Positions 22,019 through 33,545 of a DNA stretch of 64,000 nt are shown piece after piece. The first letter of the stretch is position 1; each line of letters begins with the position of its first letter. This stretch comes from Sphaerolaimus hirsutus. Taxonomy: Eukaryota > Nematoda > Chromadorea > Monhysterida > Sphaerolaimidae. The stretch lies in NCBI GenBank assembly GCA_964036195.1, contig OZ038450.1:27530794-27594793 (forward strand), written 5' to 3'. The notes beneath the pieces were generated by a model. The model made no database searches. It was not told the origin of the DNA and saw only the letters and a list, made by a program, of their open reading frames with translations. Made by a program: the position numbers and the translations under genes.

Positions 22019-23292
22019 CAGAGTTGTTAGAATTACTGAACTTTTTTAAAAGTATATGTAAACATAAAGTATTTTTTTTTCTACTCACCACAAAGTATAG
22101 AAAATGTAAAATACTTTTTTTTACTCGTACGTACGCGTAAATGTGGGTACTTTTTTGTGAGTGTAGAATGACTACTTTTCTTCATAGAATGTGTAAAAGT
22201 GGGCACTTTTTCATACGTGTACAGCACAACATATGTTTTTCTATAAGCAAATGACAGATTATATAGTTTTCAAGGTCTCTTTTTTCTAGGAGATAAAAAT
22301 CATCGTTATCCTGACACGTTTACCACATCCTTTGTCTCCACAACCATTTCGATTTGGTTGCGAATTTTGAAATTTTTAAAGGCACTACCCCCGCATATCT
22401 AAAATATTCAATGGAACCACTTCTGCAAATACATAGCAGTGTAGTTATAGTCGGCAGACATGATACTATACAATGAGTTGCATGATGTCATATCATGCAC
22501 GCTGTATCCAACCTGTAGAACTCTGTTTTGGTGACTCGTGCTTACGCATATACGGAATGAAACTATTCAATTGTGCCCGCACAATTCAAAGCCCCGCCAA
22601 AGTGTAGTTGAGTTTTTTGGCATGATGCCATCCAAGCGTCGTCTGGATCTGAATAAATACAAAGCGGGAACGTTTTCTGAATTCAAAATTTTGAATGTAA
22701 CAAGTTTTCGTCAAAATGAATCGATAGCGTGTAACTTTTCTAAATATGAATTAGATTAAACGTAGATTAAACTAAATATGAATTAGATCAACAATTTGCA
22801 GCACCTATCGGCACAAAAATTGGAGTAAACGAGTGCGTAAAGAACAGCACATTTTTATTTTCCTTCTTACTATCTTTATATTTTCTTTTTTACTAAATTC
22901 CTTTTTCGTTCGCTCTACAAGAACAAAATATAACTTTCCAATTTTGTAGAATGATATATATTGACATATTTACGACCCACTGTGCACCGTTTTTCTACCG
23001 TATTTGAGATGTATCGCACTTCACTGTTCAGTAAGATGTTGAATTTCATTGACGCTCAGCGAAGGGAAACATAAGTGGACCAAACCTGTATAATATCATG
23101 TCTGCCAACTATACCTTATAAATATGTCCCACATTGAATTTTCATAAATACATTTTCTGTATGCGTACGCTTTGAAAGTGTACGCGTACAAGTGCGTACG
23201 GTATTTTTTTGAAAAGTATATGTAAATGTATGTACCGCGTACTCGCGTACGCATATTTTTTGAGTAAACGTACGTACCTTTTAACAACTCTG
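22019..23292. mobile_element. GTAAACG-array element, copy 1 only
   Basis: CAGAGTTGTTAGAATTACTG to TTAACAACTCTG, interrupting sequence that is continuous in copy 2 near 53418 (ACATTTCACGACATTTTATG). The left flank is CATTTCAC; the right flank no longer repeats it. It carries the CGGCAGAC element 22448-23111. Confidence 0.8.
22448..23111. mobile_element. CGGCAGAC-family element (TA-flanked)
   Basis: TAGTCGGCAGACATGATA is mirrored by TATCATGTCTGCCAACTA, with TA outside both ends. A 73-codon open stretch (22538-22759) inside is not recognised and has no relative in the window. Confidence 0.75.
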
Positions 23293-23444
23293 CACTACAA
23301 CTCACTACACTTTATGGGTTCATCACAATTGATTCAACTATGGCAAACTACTCTGGATCATTATCTACAGCTGAGTACCCGCCGCTGAGACACACTCGTG
23401 CGCACCCTGTAAATGAGCTGCCACCCTCTGATTTGGGTTTTGAA

Positions 23445-24012
23445 TAGGGTGTCAAATATCCATTTTCCGTTTCCGTTTTCCGCAGGCATATTTTTTTCCA
23501 TTTTTCAGTTATCCGTTCCGTTTTCCAGCTGCTGATTTTTTTCCGTTTTCCATTCCGTTTTCCGGCCACTAAATTTTCCGTTTCCGTTTCCGTTTTTCCG
23601 GCTCATTTTCCGTTTTCCGGCTATTGTTTCAGTTTTTTCTGCCTTTTTTCTGTTTCCTGGCTAAATTTTCAATTTTTCGCGCTTTTGCTATTTTCCGGCA
23701 TGCAGGTTTTCAATTATGTGAAATTTTTTCCCATTTTCCATCAAAATTTCAGCAATTTCGAGCAAATTTCAGCAATTTTCAGCAATTTTCAGCAATTTTT
23801 TTAATGTTTTCCACAAAATTTCAGAAATTTTTGTCCATTTCCATGAAAATTTCATTTTTCCGTTTCTGGTTTTCCGGCCGCTGAAATTTTTTTCTGTTTC
23901 CGTTTCCTTTTTACACCAAGTGCAAAATTTTTTTCGTTTCCGTTTTCCAGCAAGTGCAAAAATTTTTCCATTTCCATTTCCGTTTTCCGTAAAAAATTGT
24001 TTTGACACCCTA
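23445..24012. mobile_element. TTTTCCG-array element (hAT-like), copy 1
   Basis: TAGGGTGTCAAA and TTTGACACCCTA ends. Flanks are GTTTTGAA on the left and GTTTTGAT on the right (7 of 8). The interior is almost wholly TTTTCCGTTTCCG words grading into ATTTCAGCAA. Confidence 0.9.
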
Positions 24013-24436
24013 GTTTTGATGGCCAATGGCTCTTTCAGGACGAGCAACTGCGTTCAGCGACTCTCCCTGCTTTTCATTAGATTGCCTTGTGTAAATATAT
24101 ACCACACTCGAATTTGCTATGTACAATGCAGTTTCGATGGCAACAGGAAAACAATTCCATTTGATTCTATTTAATCAAGCAGATATACCTATTTTAATAC
24201 CAGAAAATATGCACATATCTGATCGCGTTGTGATTCATCGAAACAATTTTTACAGGCCAGGTGAACAATTACATCGTTCATTTTTGACAACAGACACTGT
24301 GGCAGTAATCGCATTGCAATTATAATTGGGTTACTTTACACCCTGCACGCGTTGTTCCCGCTGGAAGCGTGCCAACGATTGCTTTACGCATGAAATTTTC
24401 ATTAAAAAATTGAAGAAAAAAAATCGTTGTTATGAC

Positions 24437-25322
24437 TAGTGATGTAAAGGCACCGGGGCACCGGTGCCCCGGTGCTGGGCACCGAAGGGCACCAGCACCG
24501 GTGCTGGTGCGGTGCCATTGCAATCTTCAGGGGTGCCATGCCGGTGCCGGTGCCATTTTTTTCAGAATAGCACCGGTGCCGGTGCGGTGCGGTGCCATTT
24601 TTTTGCCGGTGCCAAAGGTGCTAGCACCAGGGCAAAATAAAAGGCACCGGGAAAGGCACCGGCCAAGGCTTCATGTGCTGTGCAATTTTGTCCATAGTAT
24701 GTGCTTATTCATATTTCAAAAAAGCGATATGTTTACCCAACCGTTTTTGCCTATTTTGTAAACCTCCCTATCAAATAAATATACCTACTGTGAAATCCAT
24801 TATACCCGATACGTGATCTGATGAGCGAATCTAAAATTTTGTTGAATTTTAAATTATTTTTATATTGTATATTTATCTTACTTTTTTGTTCAAAATTTGC
24901 TGTCAGTATATGATAGAGATAGTTCGATTCTCTGTACAGCAACGACTCCGATCAGTATACAATAGTGGCTATGGACATTGTAGTGAATTAAATATTTTAT
25001 CTTTCATTTGTAATCATTGTAATTGCTTCATAAAAGTGATTGCCACATCATTCTGATCATTTTAAGTTTTCAACCATCAAAATCGGTTGAAAATTCGTGG
25101 AAATATGCACTTCCAAAGGTGAGACCACTGAGAAACTGCCCGATATTTACTTCAGAAATTCCAGCACGGTGCGGTGCCTTTCGGTGCTAGCACCGGCAAC
25201 CCGCCGGTGCCCTTCGGTGCCGGTGCCATTTTTTCCAAAAGGCACCGGTGCCGGTGCGGTGCGGTGCCATTTTCTGGCTGGTGCCCCAGGGTGCCAGGTG
25301 CCCTTTTCATGCGTTGGCAAAG
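24437..25322. mobile_element. GGTGCC-array element, right end lost
   Basis: TAGTGATGTAAAGGCACC begins after GTTATGAC. It follows the copies at 7217 and 55173 until GGCAAAGG at 25322, where a TTTTCCG array replaces the last ~70 bp. It inserted 3' of GTTATGAC, a site still uninterrupted in copy 2 near 55029. Confidence 0.85.
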
Positions 25323-27102
25323 GTTTTCCGGCAGCTGAAAACTTTTTACCTTTCCGTTTTCCGGCTGCTGAAATTTTTTTACCTTTACATTTCCATTTTT
25401 CTGGCCCATTTTTCCGTTTTCCAGCTGAAAAATTTTTACCTTTCCGTTTCCGTTTTACCAGGCCATTTTTCCATTTTCTGGCTCGATTTTCAGTTTTCTG
25501 GCATTTTTCCATTGTTTTTCCAATCTGTATTTATATTCAATTGGCTCATCCCATTGTGTTGTTTTTGTCTCTTGGAGCAGCATTGACAACTGGGATTTCA
25601 GGGTCAGTGAAACAGGTGCTGTGAACTTAATTTGGTCATATGCTGACACCAATAATTTATTCAAGTTTCGTCTGTTTGGTGTTGTGATGCTGTCAATTTG
25701 CAATTTTGGTGTTGATATTGCCAGCATGTCCATTCGGTGATTTTATTTTATGCCCATTACTGCGACAATTTTATTCACCTTTAGACTCCTGTCGTTTTCT
25801 GCTATTTCATTCATGACTGATCTGGAGTTTGACAGCCATTCCCTCATGTTCATAGAACATTGGTTAAATAAAGCTTTTACTTTGTAATATAGTTCTAAAG
25901 CTTCAACTTCATATGTGACACTTATGATGCAGTTATCAATGTAAATGTTGTTTATTATCATCGCCAACTGGTTTTGTTCCCCTTCATTTTTTTCATATTC
26001 AATCATGTTGTTTATTGTCACATTTAAATGGTATTTTATGACTGCTCCCAAAATTGCTGGGCTGCAGACAAGTCCAAACAGTACGCATTTATAAAGAAGT
26101 ACTATTAAGTTATTTTCAGTTACTGGTTTTGAGGCATCTTTCAGCCAGAAAAATCATGTGTAGTCTCTAGCTTGGTCATGCAATCCTATTTGCAAAAATG
26201 CCTTTTCAATATCGGCAATGAATGCTAGATTGACTGCCCTGAACCTCAGGAGTAGGCCCAGTGCTAATGGTGTTGTAATTGGTCCTCTAAAAAGGCACTT
26301 CTTGAAACTGGGCTTACCTGCCGACCCATTGTACACGATTCTGCATGATGTCGATTTGCCCGGTGTGATTACTGGCTGGTGTGGCAGGTAATGAATCCCC
26401 TTGTTGTCTGTTTTGTCATCACAGATCTCAATTATTCCCTTTTCTAGTTGGTCGTCCAAAACTTTCTGGTATTGTTCGAATAAGTTTGGATCTTTGTTGA
26501 ATCTTCTTATCAGTGATTTAAACTGCACCAAGGCTTCTGCTTTTCCTGTGGGCAGGTCACTGATACTCTCTTTATACGGCCAGTCAATATAGTATTGTTT
26601 GTTGTTGTTGTTGAATTTTATGCTATTTATTATCATCTCCTCTGCAATGTTGTCATCAATTGCATAGGGGTCATCAGTGATTCCCACTGCTTCTAGACTG
26701 TGAAATTGTTGTAGTCTTTCCTTTCCTATGGCCACTATGGCTACTTTTTGATGATTTTTTGTTGGTTCAGTTAAGCTTGAACTACAAGTGAAGTTACAGG
26801 CATGATCCATAGTTGCAGAATGTACAGCTACCACAATCAAAGCCAAACAGCCAAACCTGCATGCAGGTTTTCCTTCTGCAAATTTGTCTATTACCATGCT
26901 AATTTCACTTTATTTTTTTCCGTTTCCGTTTTCCAGCATTTCATTTTTCCGTTTTCCGTTTTCCGGCTGACAATTTTTTTTTTCTTTTCCGTTTTCCGTT
27001 TTCCGCTGAGTGAAATTTTTTTACCTTTCCGTTTTCCGTTTTCCGGCAGAAATTATTTTTTTACCTTTCCGTTTTCCGTAAAAAAAATTTTTTGACACCC
27101 TA
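25323..27102. mobile_element. TTTTCCG-array element carrying a BEL/Pao pol fragment
   Basis: TTTTCCGGCAGC words flank a ~1.35-kb coding fragment on both sides (25323-25540, 26905-27090). The right end TTTGACACCCTA is present at 27091-27102. No left TAGGGTGTC end exists; the array is fused to the GGTGCC element. Retrotransposon DNA captured by a non-autonomous element, or later recombination between arrays, would both explain it. Confidence 0.7.
25545..26897 (-). pseudogene. BEL/Pao retrotransposon pol fragment (reverse transcriptase)
   Basis: One continuous reading frame on the - strand, broken only by TGA at 26154-26156 and TAA at 25743-25745. In the first 247 residues the BEL/Pao pre-RT and RT order is visible: LQQFHSLEAVGI near 62, the Y..DWPYK block near 102, LPHQPV at 171, CRIVYNGSAGKPS from 185, RGPITTP at 204, LLLRFR at 215 and the first catalytic region ADIEKAFLQIGLHDQARD from 228. 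After the first stop come FFWLKD and FGLVCSPAILG. The YxDD site reads YIDN, so the second catalytic Asp is Asn. The connection after the second stop contains a K..LSMLLQ..WDE block. No LTR, gag, protease, RNase H or integrase is present. The fragment is a dead internal piece, inferred to be a passenger in the TTTTCCG element. Confidence 0.88.
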
Positions 27103-27373
27103 GGTGCCACTGTATGAACCTCCACACAAACGTGCATTCATACATAAAACAGTGCAGTTGATGTGAAGTGAGAAAATAATAGTAGCAAACGAATCAAGTC
27201 ACAGACTCATTATCCAGAAATCCACTTGAAAATGACGTTTTTGGGCCAGAAGAATTAGAATTTTCTAATGAGTTGGTTACAGGCCAAAGTGCGCAGATTA
27301 AAACTATCGGCATCACACCAGAATCATTGAAAACAACAGGTGAAAAATGCATATCAATAAAAGCAGAAATGGA

Positions 27374-28301
27374 CAGAGTTGTGCAAATACTGGTATTTTT
27401 GGAAAATGTAAACGTAAACGTAAATACCTTTTCCAAATCAAAAGTATAAATACTAAAACGTAAGGTATTTTTAAAATACCAAGGAATACGTAAAAAAAAC
27501 GTAAACGTAAAAAATTTTACGCACAGTATTTGCCATTGTGCTTTGGAAAATACCATTATTTTCACCTAGGTATATATTTATGGGCCAATCGCTCAATCTG
27601 CACCACTTTCTGTTATAAGTGTGGCCAAATACAACTACGCTGGTGATTCTGGGGGAGTCCCAGACATTGTAAAATGCCTTGTAAAATGTCAAATGGCATG
27701 CAAAGTGTCTAAAGTAGTGCAAAATGCCCTGGAAGGTGGCAAATCTTAGCTATTTTGCTGGGCATTTTACATGAGTTTTGACATTTGCATGAAATTTACA
27801 TTTTACAGGGCATCGTACTGAATCTAGGATTGGCACTAGAGCTTGCACTCGCCCTGCCAGTTTCAAAACGTGTGCTACTCACAGTTGTTGCAAGTGCGTC
27901 ATCGGAATTCATCACAAAAACATTTATAAACGCAAGGCTCCACAAACAGACAAAAAGGTTTCTGTGTTCAGCATTTGAACACATTTATGAACAGTTATGT
28001 ACCCAGTATTCCATGTGTAAGTGTAAGCGTGCAGTCACTTTTTTCATACATCGCTTTTCTGTATGTATACATGTTACGTTTATGCAAAAACGTAAGAATA
28101 TTGTTGGCTGCAGGTGGTGCGGCCCATTTGAACATGTGCACGTGTGAACGATCACAAGTTTTTTTACGTTTTCCCTAGTACCCGGGTATTTTGGTCAGGA
28201 AAATGTAATGGTATTTATGGAAAACGTAAATGTAAACGTAAGTATAAATACCCGAATAACCGGGTATTTCGGGTAAACGTAAATACGTTTTTCCAACTCT
28301 G
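27374..28301. mobile_element. GTAAACG-array element (hAT-like)
   Basis: CAGAGTTGTGCAAATACTGG to TTTTTCCAACTCTG, with the perfect 8-bp duplication GAAATGGA (27366-27373, 28302-28309). It has the same layout as 140-992, including the GGGAGTCCCAGA palindromic core. Confidence 0.93.
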
Positions 28302-29278
28302 GAAATGGACCGGCACGCAATTCAACGCAACGATCCCAAACGTTCTGCACACATAAAACAATTTGAAATCTCTCCTAATTCTATCAATGGAGCATGTTTG
28401 ATAAATGGGATTTTATATTTCAAAACATTCCTTGCCGAAAATGAGTATGCTGTATGTTGATATGGATGTAGGCTCAGCCCACATCTAAACCCGGCCCACA
28501 TCTAAATCTACCTTGTCTCTCAAAAAGACTGTATTTAATTTAGGGAATGTCAGATTTCAAAGAAAGTCATGATGAAACAAGATAACCCATCCAATATAAT
28601 ATCCGATAAAAATTGGCTAAAGCCAACAAAAAGCGGACGCTGCACCTAAACATGTGTATGCTTTTGAATGCACAAAAGTAATATATCATATACAATGCCA
28701 TTTTCTCATTGAGCTATCAAAAGATGTATATCAAGGGAAATGTACACAAATGCTAATAATATAGGCTATCAACAAAGCAAACTGCATCACAAGAAACAAT
28801 TTCATCAAACTTTTGCATGGCAGCGTGAGCTGTGTCAAAGTGCTGCTAACGTTAAAGATACAAAAAGCTCACGCCATAGTTGCAAAAACGTATTTACGTT
28901 TACCCGAAATACCCGGTTTTTCGGGTATTTATACTTATGTTTACATTTATGTTTTCCAAAAATGCCATTACGTTTTGTTACGTTTTCCCGGCACAATTAC
29001 TCGGGTACCAGAGAAAACATAAAAATTCAGCTACACGAAACCACGCGTCTGTGAAATGTGGTCTATTACCGCAGTCACATATTGATTTTGTGTAAATAGT
29101 TATACCAGTGGACGTAAATAATGCCAATTACGTATGTTGCGTAATTGTCTTTTTGACAGTGGAAATATTGTAAATGTAATTAATCAATTGTAAATGTAAT
29201 CAATGTGTCAATTTTGGAATATGAACAGTGTGAAGGAATGTGTTACCTAAAAATACAAGCAGAAAAGTGGAATGTGTG

Positions 29279-29731
29279 TACCGTATTTCCTCGAAATACC
29301 CCCCGGGGGGTGATTGTTTCATAGTGGTCCCGAGAGGGGGGGGGGGTTAAACGAGGGGGTGGGTATTTCGAGGGGGGGGGGTATTATTTCACAAGAAATT
29401 TTTTGAAAACCAAGTACGAAATAGTCGTCTGAAACGTACGCAGACGTCGAAAAATGCAACAAAAACCGCCATTTATAAGGTTCTGTAGACTAATATTAGT
29501 ATGTAGATGGTATGTACACTGTTCTAACGTGACACCGACATTGTTTTAACGTGTGTTCTGCAGTACACAGAACACAAACTGCAGTATTTGTCATGTACGT
29601 TCCCTTTACACTCAATTTGGGGGGGGGGTATTTCGAGGGGGGGTGATTGTTTCATAGTGGTCCCGAGAGGGGGGGGGGTCAAACGAGGGGGGGGTATTTC
29701 GAGGGGGGGGGTATTTCGAGGAAATACGGTA
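29279..29731. mobile_element. K element with a paralogous empty site
   Basis: TACCGTATTTCCTCGAAATA to GAGGAAATACGGTA inside AATGTGTGTA/TGTATTTGTG. The related element near 17960 reads AATGTGTGTATGTATTTCTG with no insert, so only TA was duplicated. Confidence 0.93.
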
Positions 29732-30050
29732 TGTATTTGTGTTGTGGATTATACAATCATTCACTGTTTTGTTTTATTCATTTCCTGCTGAAGTTTTGCA
29801 GTAATGTAATTTTTGATGAAGAAAGAAGTGTGCTAATCAATGAGTTTGCTAAACTGTGACGCCATCAGCACCAACATTTTTAAACAAATGGATTTTTGGT
29901 TTGTTATGAAACGTAAGTGAAAAATGTGAATGGAAATTATGTATACATTGTTAAAAATGTCACAACAATGGTCTTTTCAGAAGCTCTGCTCATATGGGGC
30001 ACTTCTTGAAATTTTTACGTTTACGTTTTTTTTATACGTATTCCTTGGTA

Positions 30051-31226
30051 AACTCGGCAGACATTATAGAAGTCAATATCTGAAAGGAACCACTCCATCA
30101 TGACGTCATAAAGCAAACGTCGTAGAAGGTAATGGTAAACACAAGAAAACGTGACTAAATAATGTCGAATATCAACGGACGTTTCGCTTTATTTATTTCG
30201 TGATATCATTTTGTTCAACTTAGATAGGATTAACTCTGTCTTCATTGTAAACTCTTACACTGTTTTTCAACCAAAAAATTAAATTAGTATTTCACTTACC
30301 CGTCGTTCCTCTTGTACCGTTCAGATGGGATATGCATTTGCGGCAGACATGAGTTTTTATTTATTTATAATGCTTAATCCTAAAGAAGCAAAAATGAGAC
30401 AATAAAACAGGCTTCAATGTCTCATTTGAGTGTATCTAGGATATTTAACAGTTTTCACCGAATAAATACTAATTATTCCCGATTAAATTCTGAAATTTTG
30501 AATAAATTAGTAATTAGAATTTGCGTTAGCTCAATACGATATTATTCTGGTGGCAAAAACGGTGTCGCAGTTTGCGACAATCTCTTGTTATCGCCGACCA
30601 TCAAATGCATTTTCTATTTTTATTTTTGTTTTTATTATAAATAGGGATTGGGTCACGTATGAGAACTTGGCCCTCATCCCGTTTACCAGTTGCGTATATT
30701 ACAAATGAGAGTAAAAGTTCAAAGTTAGCTCAAAATCACTAAAATTTGCTCCACTTTGCCAATTTCCACCTTCATAATCGCTATTTTCATTTATATAAGT
30801 GGTTATGTAGCTAGAGTTAGCCTATTTTATCCATATTTATGGCGAATTTCGAAATTTTGGCCGGCTGCCAAGTTCTCATACGCGGACTCTTATCTATTTA
30901 TTGAAGAGTCCGCATATGAGACCTTGGCAGCCAGCCAAAATTTCGAAATTCGCTATAAATATGAATAAAATAGGCTAACTCTTTTATATAACCAAATATA
31001 TACACGAAAATAGGCATTTATGACAGTAGAAATTGGCAAAGTGGAGCAAATTTGCGATTTTGAGCAAACTTTGATCTCATTCGTTTAGTACGCAACTAAT
31101 AACTGGGATGAAGGCCAAGTTCTCTTACATGACCCGATCCATAAATAGGCATTCAACGAACATAAGTTTTTGGTTGACGCTGGATATAAGTGCCGGAAAG
31201 CTGACTCGTTTCATGTCTGCCGAGTT
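30051..31226. mobile_element. CGGCAGAC-family element (TA-flanked)
   Basis: AACTCGGCAGACAT to ATGTCTGCCGAGTT, TA at 30049-30050 and 31227-31228. The host string TTGGTATTTTAAA is restored on removal, as seen near 18290. It contains a large inverted repeat. Confidence 0.88.
30647..31143. repeat. Inverted repeat (about 245-bp arms)
   Basis: TTGGGTCACGTATGAGAAC opens an arm whose mirror ends GTTCTCTTACATGACCCGA. The short centre is TTATCTATTTATTGAAG. One similar arm occurs at 56865-57095, and the AATTTTGGCTGGCTGCCAA-like part is shared with Q. Confidence 0.8.
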
Positions 31227-31689
31227 TATTTTAAAAATACCTTACGTTTTAGTACTTATACTTTAGATTTGGAAAAGGTATTTACGTTTACATTTACGTT
31301 TTCCAAAAATACCAGTATTTGAACAACTCTGGCTCACGCTGCCATGCAAAGTTTGGTGAAATTGTTTCTTGTGATGCAGTTTGCTGTGTTGATAGCCTAT
31401 ATTATTAGCATTTGTGTACATTTCCCTTGATATACATCTTTTGATAGCTCAATCAGAAAATGGCATTGTATATGATATATTACTTTTGTGCATTCAAAAG
31501 CATACACATGTTTAGGTGCAGCGTCCACTTTTTGTTGGCTGTAGCCATTTTTTATCAGATATACTTCTTTTTGAGGGCCACAGGCCCAAAAGTTTATAAG
31601 TTATTGCAAATCAAGCAAATGCCAAATGTGGCACTGAGCAATACAATCTATAGTCAAGAAGAAGCCAACTACTTAGATACAAAAGATTT

Positions 31690-32200
31690 TCAACTTGACA
31701 TTGAGAACCTGAAGGTTATCACTTGACATTTATGACTTGAAATTACCCACTTGACAATGACTTCACATAAACCACTTGACATTTATAACTGAATGGCATC
31801 ACTTGACATTTATGGCTGACTGGCATCACTTGACATTTATGACTTGACATGAACCGCTTGCCATTTTTTCACCTGATAGTTTTCACTTGACATTTATGAC
31901 TTGACATAAACAACTTGACATTTATCACCTGAAAATTAACACTTGACATATTACTTGACATTTAACTTGAACTTTCACTTGAAATTCACCACTAGACATT
32001 TATCACAAATGGACATATGACTTGACATCAACCACTCAACATTTATGAGCTCAATCACATCACTTGACATGTCTGACTTGACATAAACCACTTAACACAT
32101 AGCACCTGATAGTTATCACTTAACAGTGCTGACTTGACATAAACCTCTTGAAATTTATCACCTGAACATTGTTTCTTGACATTTATGACTAGACATAAAC
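31690..32200 (+). repeat. TTGACATTTATGAC minisatellite, left part
   Basis: Degenerate tandem words such as CACTTGACATTTATGACTTG and ACATAAACCACTTGACATTT. The array resumes at 32970 after the M element. Confidence 0.8.
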
Positions 32201-32202
32201 TA

Positions 32203-32967
32203 TTAGGTTGTAAACTAAATAACCTTAATTTTTTTGCGATTTCACATTCATGCGTCCCATTCTGTTGTACATTGGGGATAATTATGTCGTTCGAGTATGT
32301 TGGGCTTTGGGGATGGGGCTATGACGAAATTTTTTTTTTCCTTGAATAATTCCCCAGTCCCGAGATAACGGGTGTCTATAAAAACGTGGTCATTTTGAAT
32401 GGGTGATCTGGATGTTGGACGGATATTTGAAGCTGCACACATCAGCCATTTCTGGGCTGATTTGGGTCGATCAATGCTTAAAATGATCACAAAAACCTGG
32501 AGATTCCATTGTGATCTTCAGATCATCTGTACATTTAATTAGATTTCCCATACAAGAAAATAAAGTATATGATAGCATGTTCAGATAAATTTATTTTACG
32601 TGTTTAAAAACAGGTTAGATCGGCATAAGGAATTTAGACATCACTAATACGACCTCAAAAATGTAATTTGACGGTTGTCCCGATCATTTTAAGTGTTGAA
32701 CGGTCCAAATCGGCCTAGAAATGACTGAGTTATTAAGCTTCTAAATAACTCAATCAGCAAGATCGGCAATGCAAAATGACCATGTTTTTATAGACAACCC
32801 TTATCTCAGGACTGGGGGATTATTCAAGGAAACAAGATCATTCCGCCAAAGCCCCAACTCCAAAATTCAACATACTCGAACGGCATTAATATCCACCAAT
32901 GTACAAGAGAATGGGATGCATGAATGTGAAATCGCAAAAAATTAAGGTTATTTAGTTTACAACCTAA
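32203..32967. mobile_element. M element: palindromic, TA-flanked, inside the minisatellite
   Basis: TTAGGTTGTAAACTAAATAA is mirrored at the right end (TTATTTAGTTTACAACCTAA), with TA on each side. Arms over 200 bp include CCCAGTCCCGAGATAACGG. Confidence 0.85.
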
Positions 32968-32969
32968 TA

Positions 32970-33545
32970 CTTGACATTTATTATCTGATAGTTGTCACAC
33001 AACATCTACCACTTGACATAAACTGCTTAGCAATTAGTTCCTGATAGTTATCACTAGACAGTGCTGACTTTGACATAAACCACATGATGTTTATCACCTG
33101 AACATTATCACTTGACATTGATGACTAGACATAAACCACTTGACATTTATCAACTGATAGTTGTCAATTGACATTTGTGACTTTATATAACCACTTGTCA
33201 TACATCACTTACTATTAACCACTTCACATTGATGATTTAGTATTAACCACTTGATGATTATTACCTGAACATTATCACATGACATACAACTTGACATTCA
33301 ACCTGATTTTTCACTTGACAACCTGAAGATTATCACTTGACATTGATGACTTGAAATAAACTACTTGACATTTATCACTTACCATTAACCACTTGACACT
33401 GATAATTTGGTATTACGATTTGGTATACTTGACAATTCTCACATGAACATCATCACTTGACATACAACTTGACATTTGACTTGATATTTCACTTGACATT
33501 TAACTTGACATTAACCACTAAAGCTTTATGACCTGAAAGTAATCA
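32970..33545 (+). repeat. TTGACATTTATGAC minisatellite, right part
   Basis: Continuation of the 31690 array (ACTTGACATTTATCACTTAC, ACTTGATATTTCACTTGAC) with increasing decay. Confidence 0.8.

Larger units (their letters stand above)
15536..24436 (+). repeat. Segmental duplication, copy 1
   Basis: This block carries the cyclase exons and matches 47465-55172 in the same orientation, offset by about 31-32 kb. The match runs through introns, intergenic DNA and several transposons (K, S, U, D), so it is a true segmental duplication. Differences are single bases, small indels and whole elements gained in one copy: GTAAACG elements at 17562 and 22019 here, a K element at 51755 there. 15536-16390 holds no gene and is shared with both other copies. 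Confidence 0.9.
28875..31331. mobile_element. GTAAACG-array element carrying two TA-flanked insertions
   Basis: CATAGTTGCAAAAACG to GAACAACTCTG, with the perfect 8-bp duplication GCTCACGC (28867-28874, 31332-31339). Without the inserts at 29279-29731 and 30051-31226 it is collinear with 17562-18395. Confidence 0.93.
28600..31565. repeat. Inverted repeat split by a GTAAACG element
   Basis: Arm 28600-28835 (AAAGCGGACGCTGCACC to GCATGGCAGCGTGAGC) is mirrored by 31332-31565. The GTAAACG element at 28875-31331 sits beside the centre, in GCTCACGC of the right arm. Outer ends were not found. Confidence 0.7.

Noticed and set aside
24119..24325. 68-codon open frame, also at 54715-54921
   Set aside because: Six of the seven differences between the two copies change the amino acid, so there is no sign of protein constraint; no family was recognised.
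31690..33545. Possible CRISPR-like array
   Set aside because: Units are contiguous and degenerate without unique spacers of constant length; this is a minisatellite in animal DNA.
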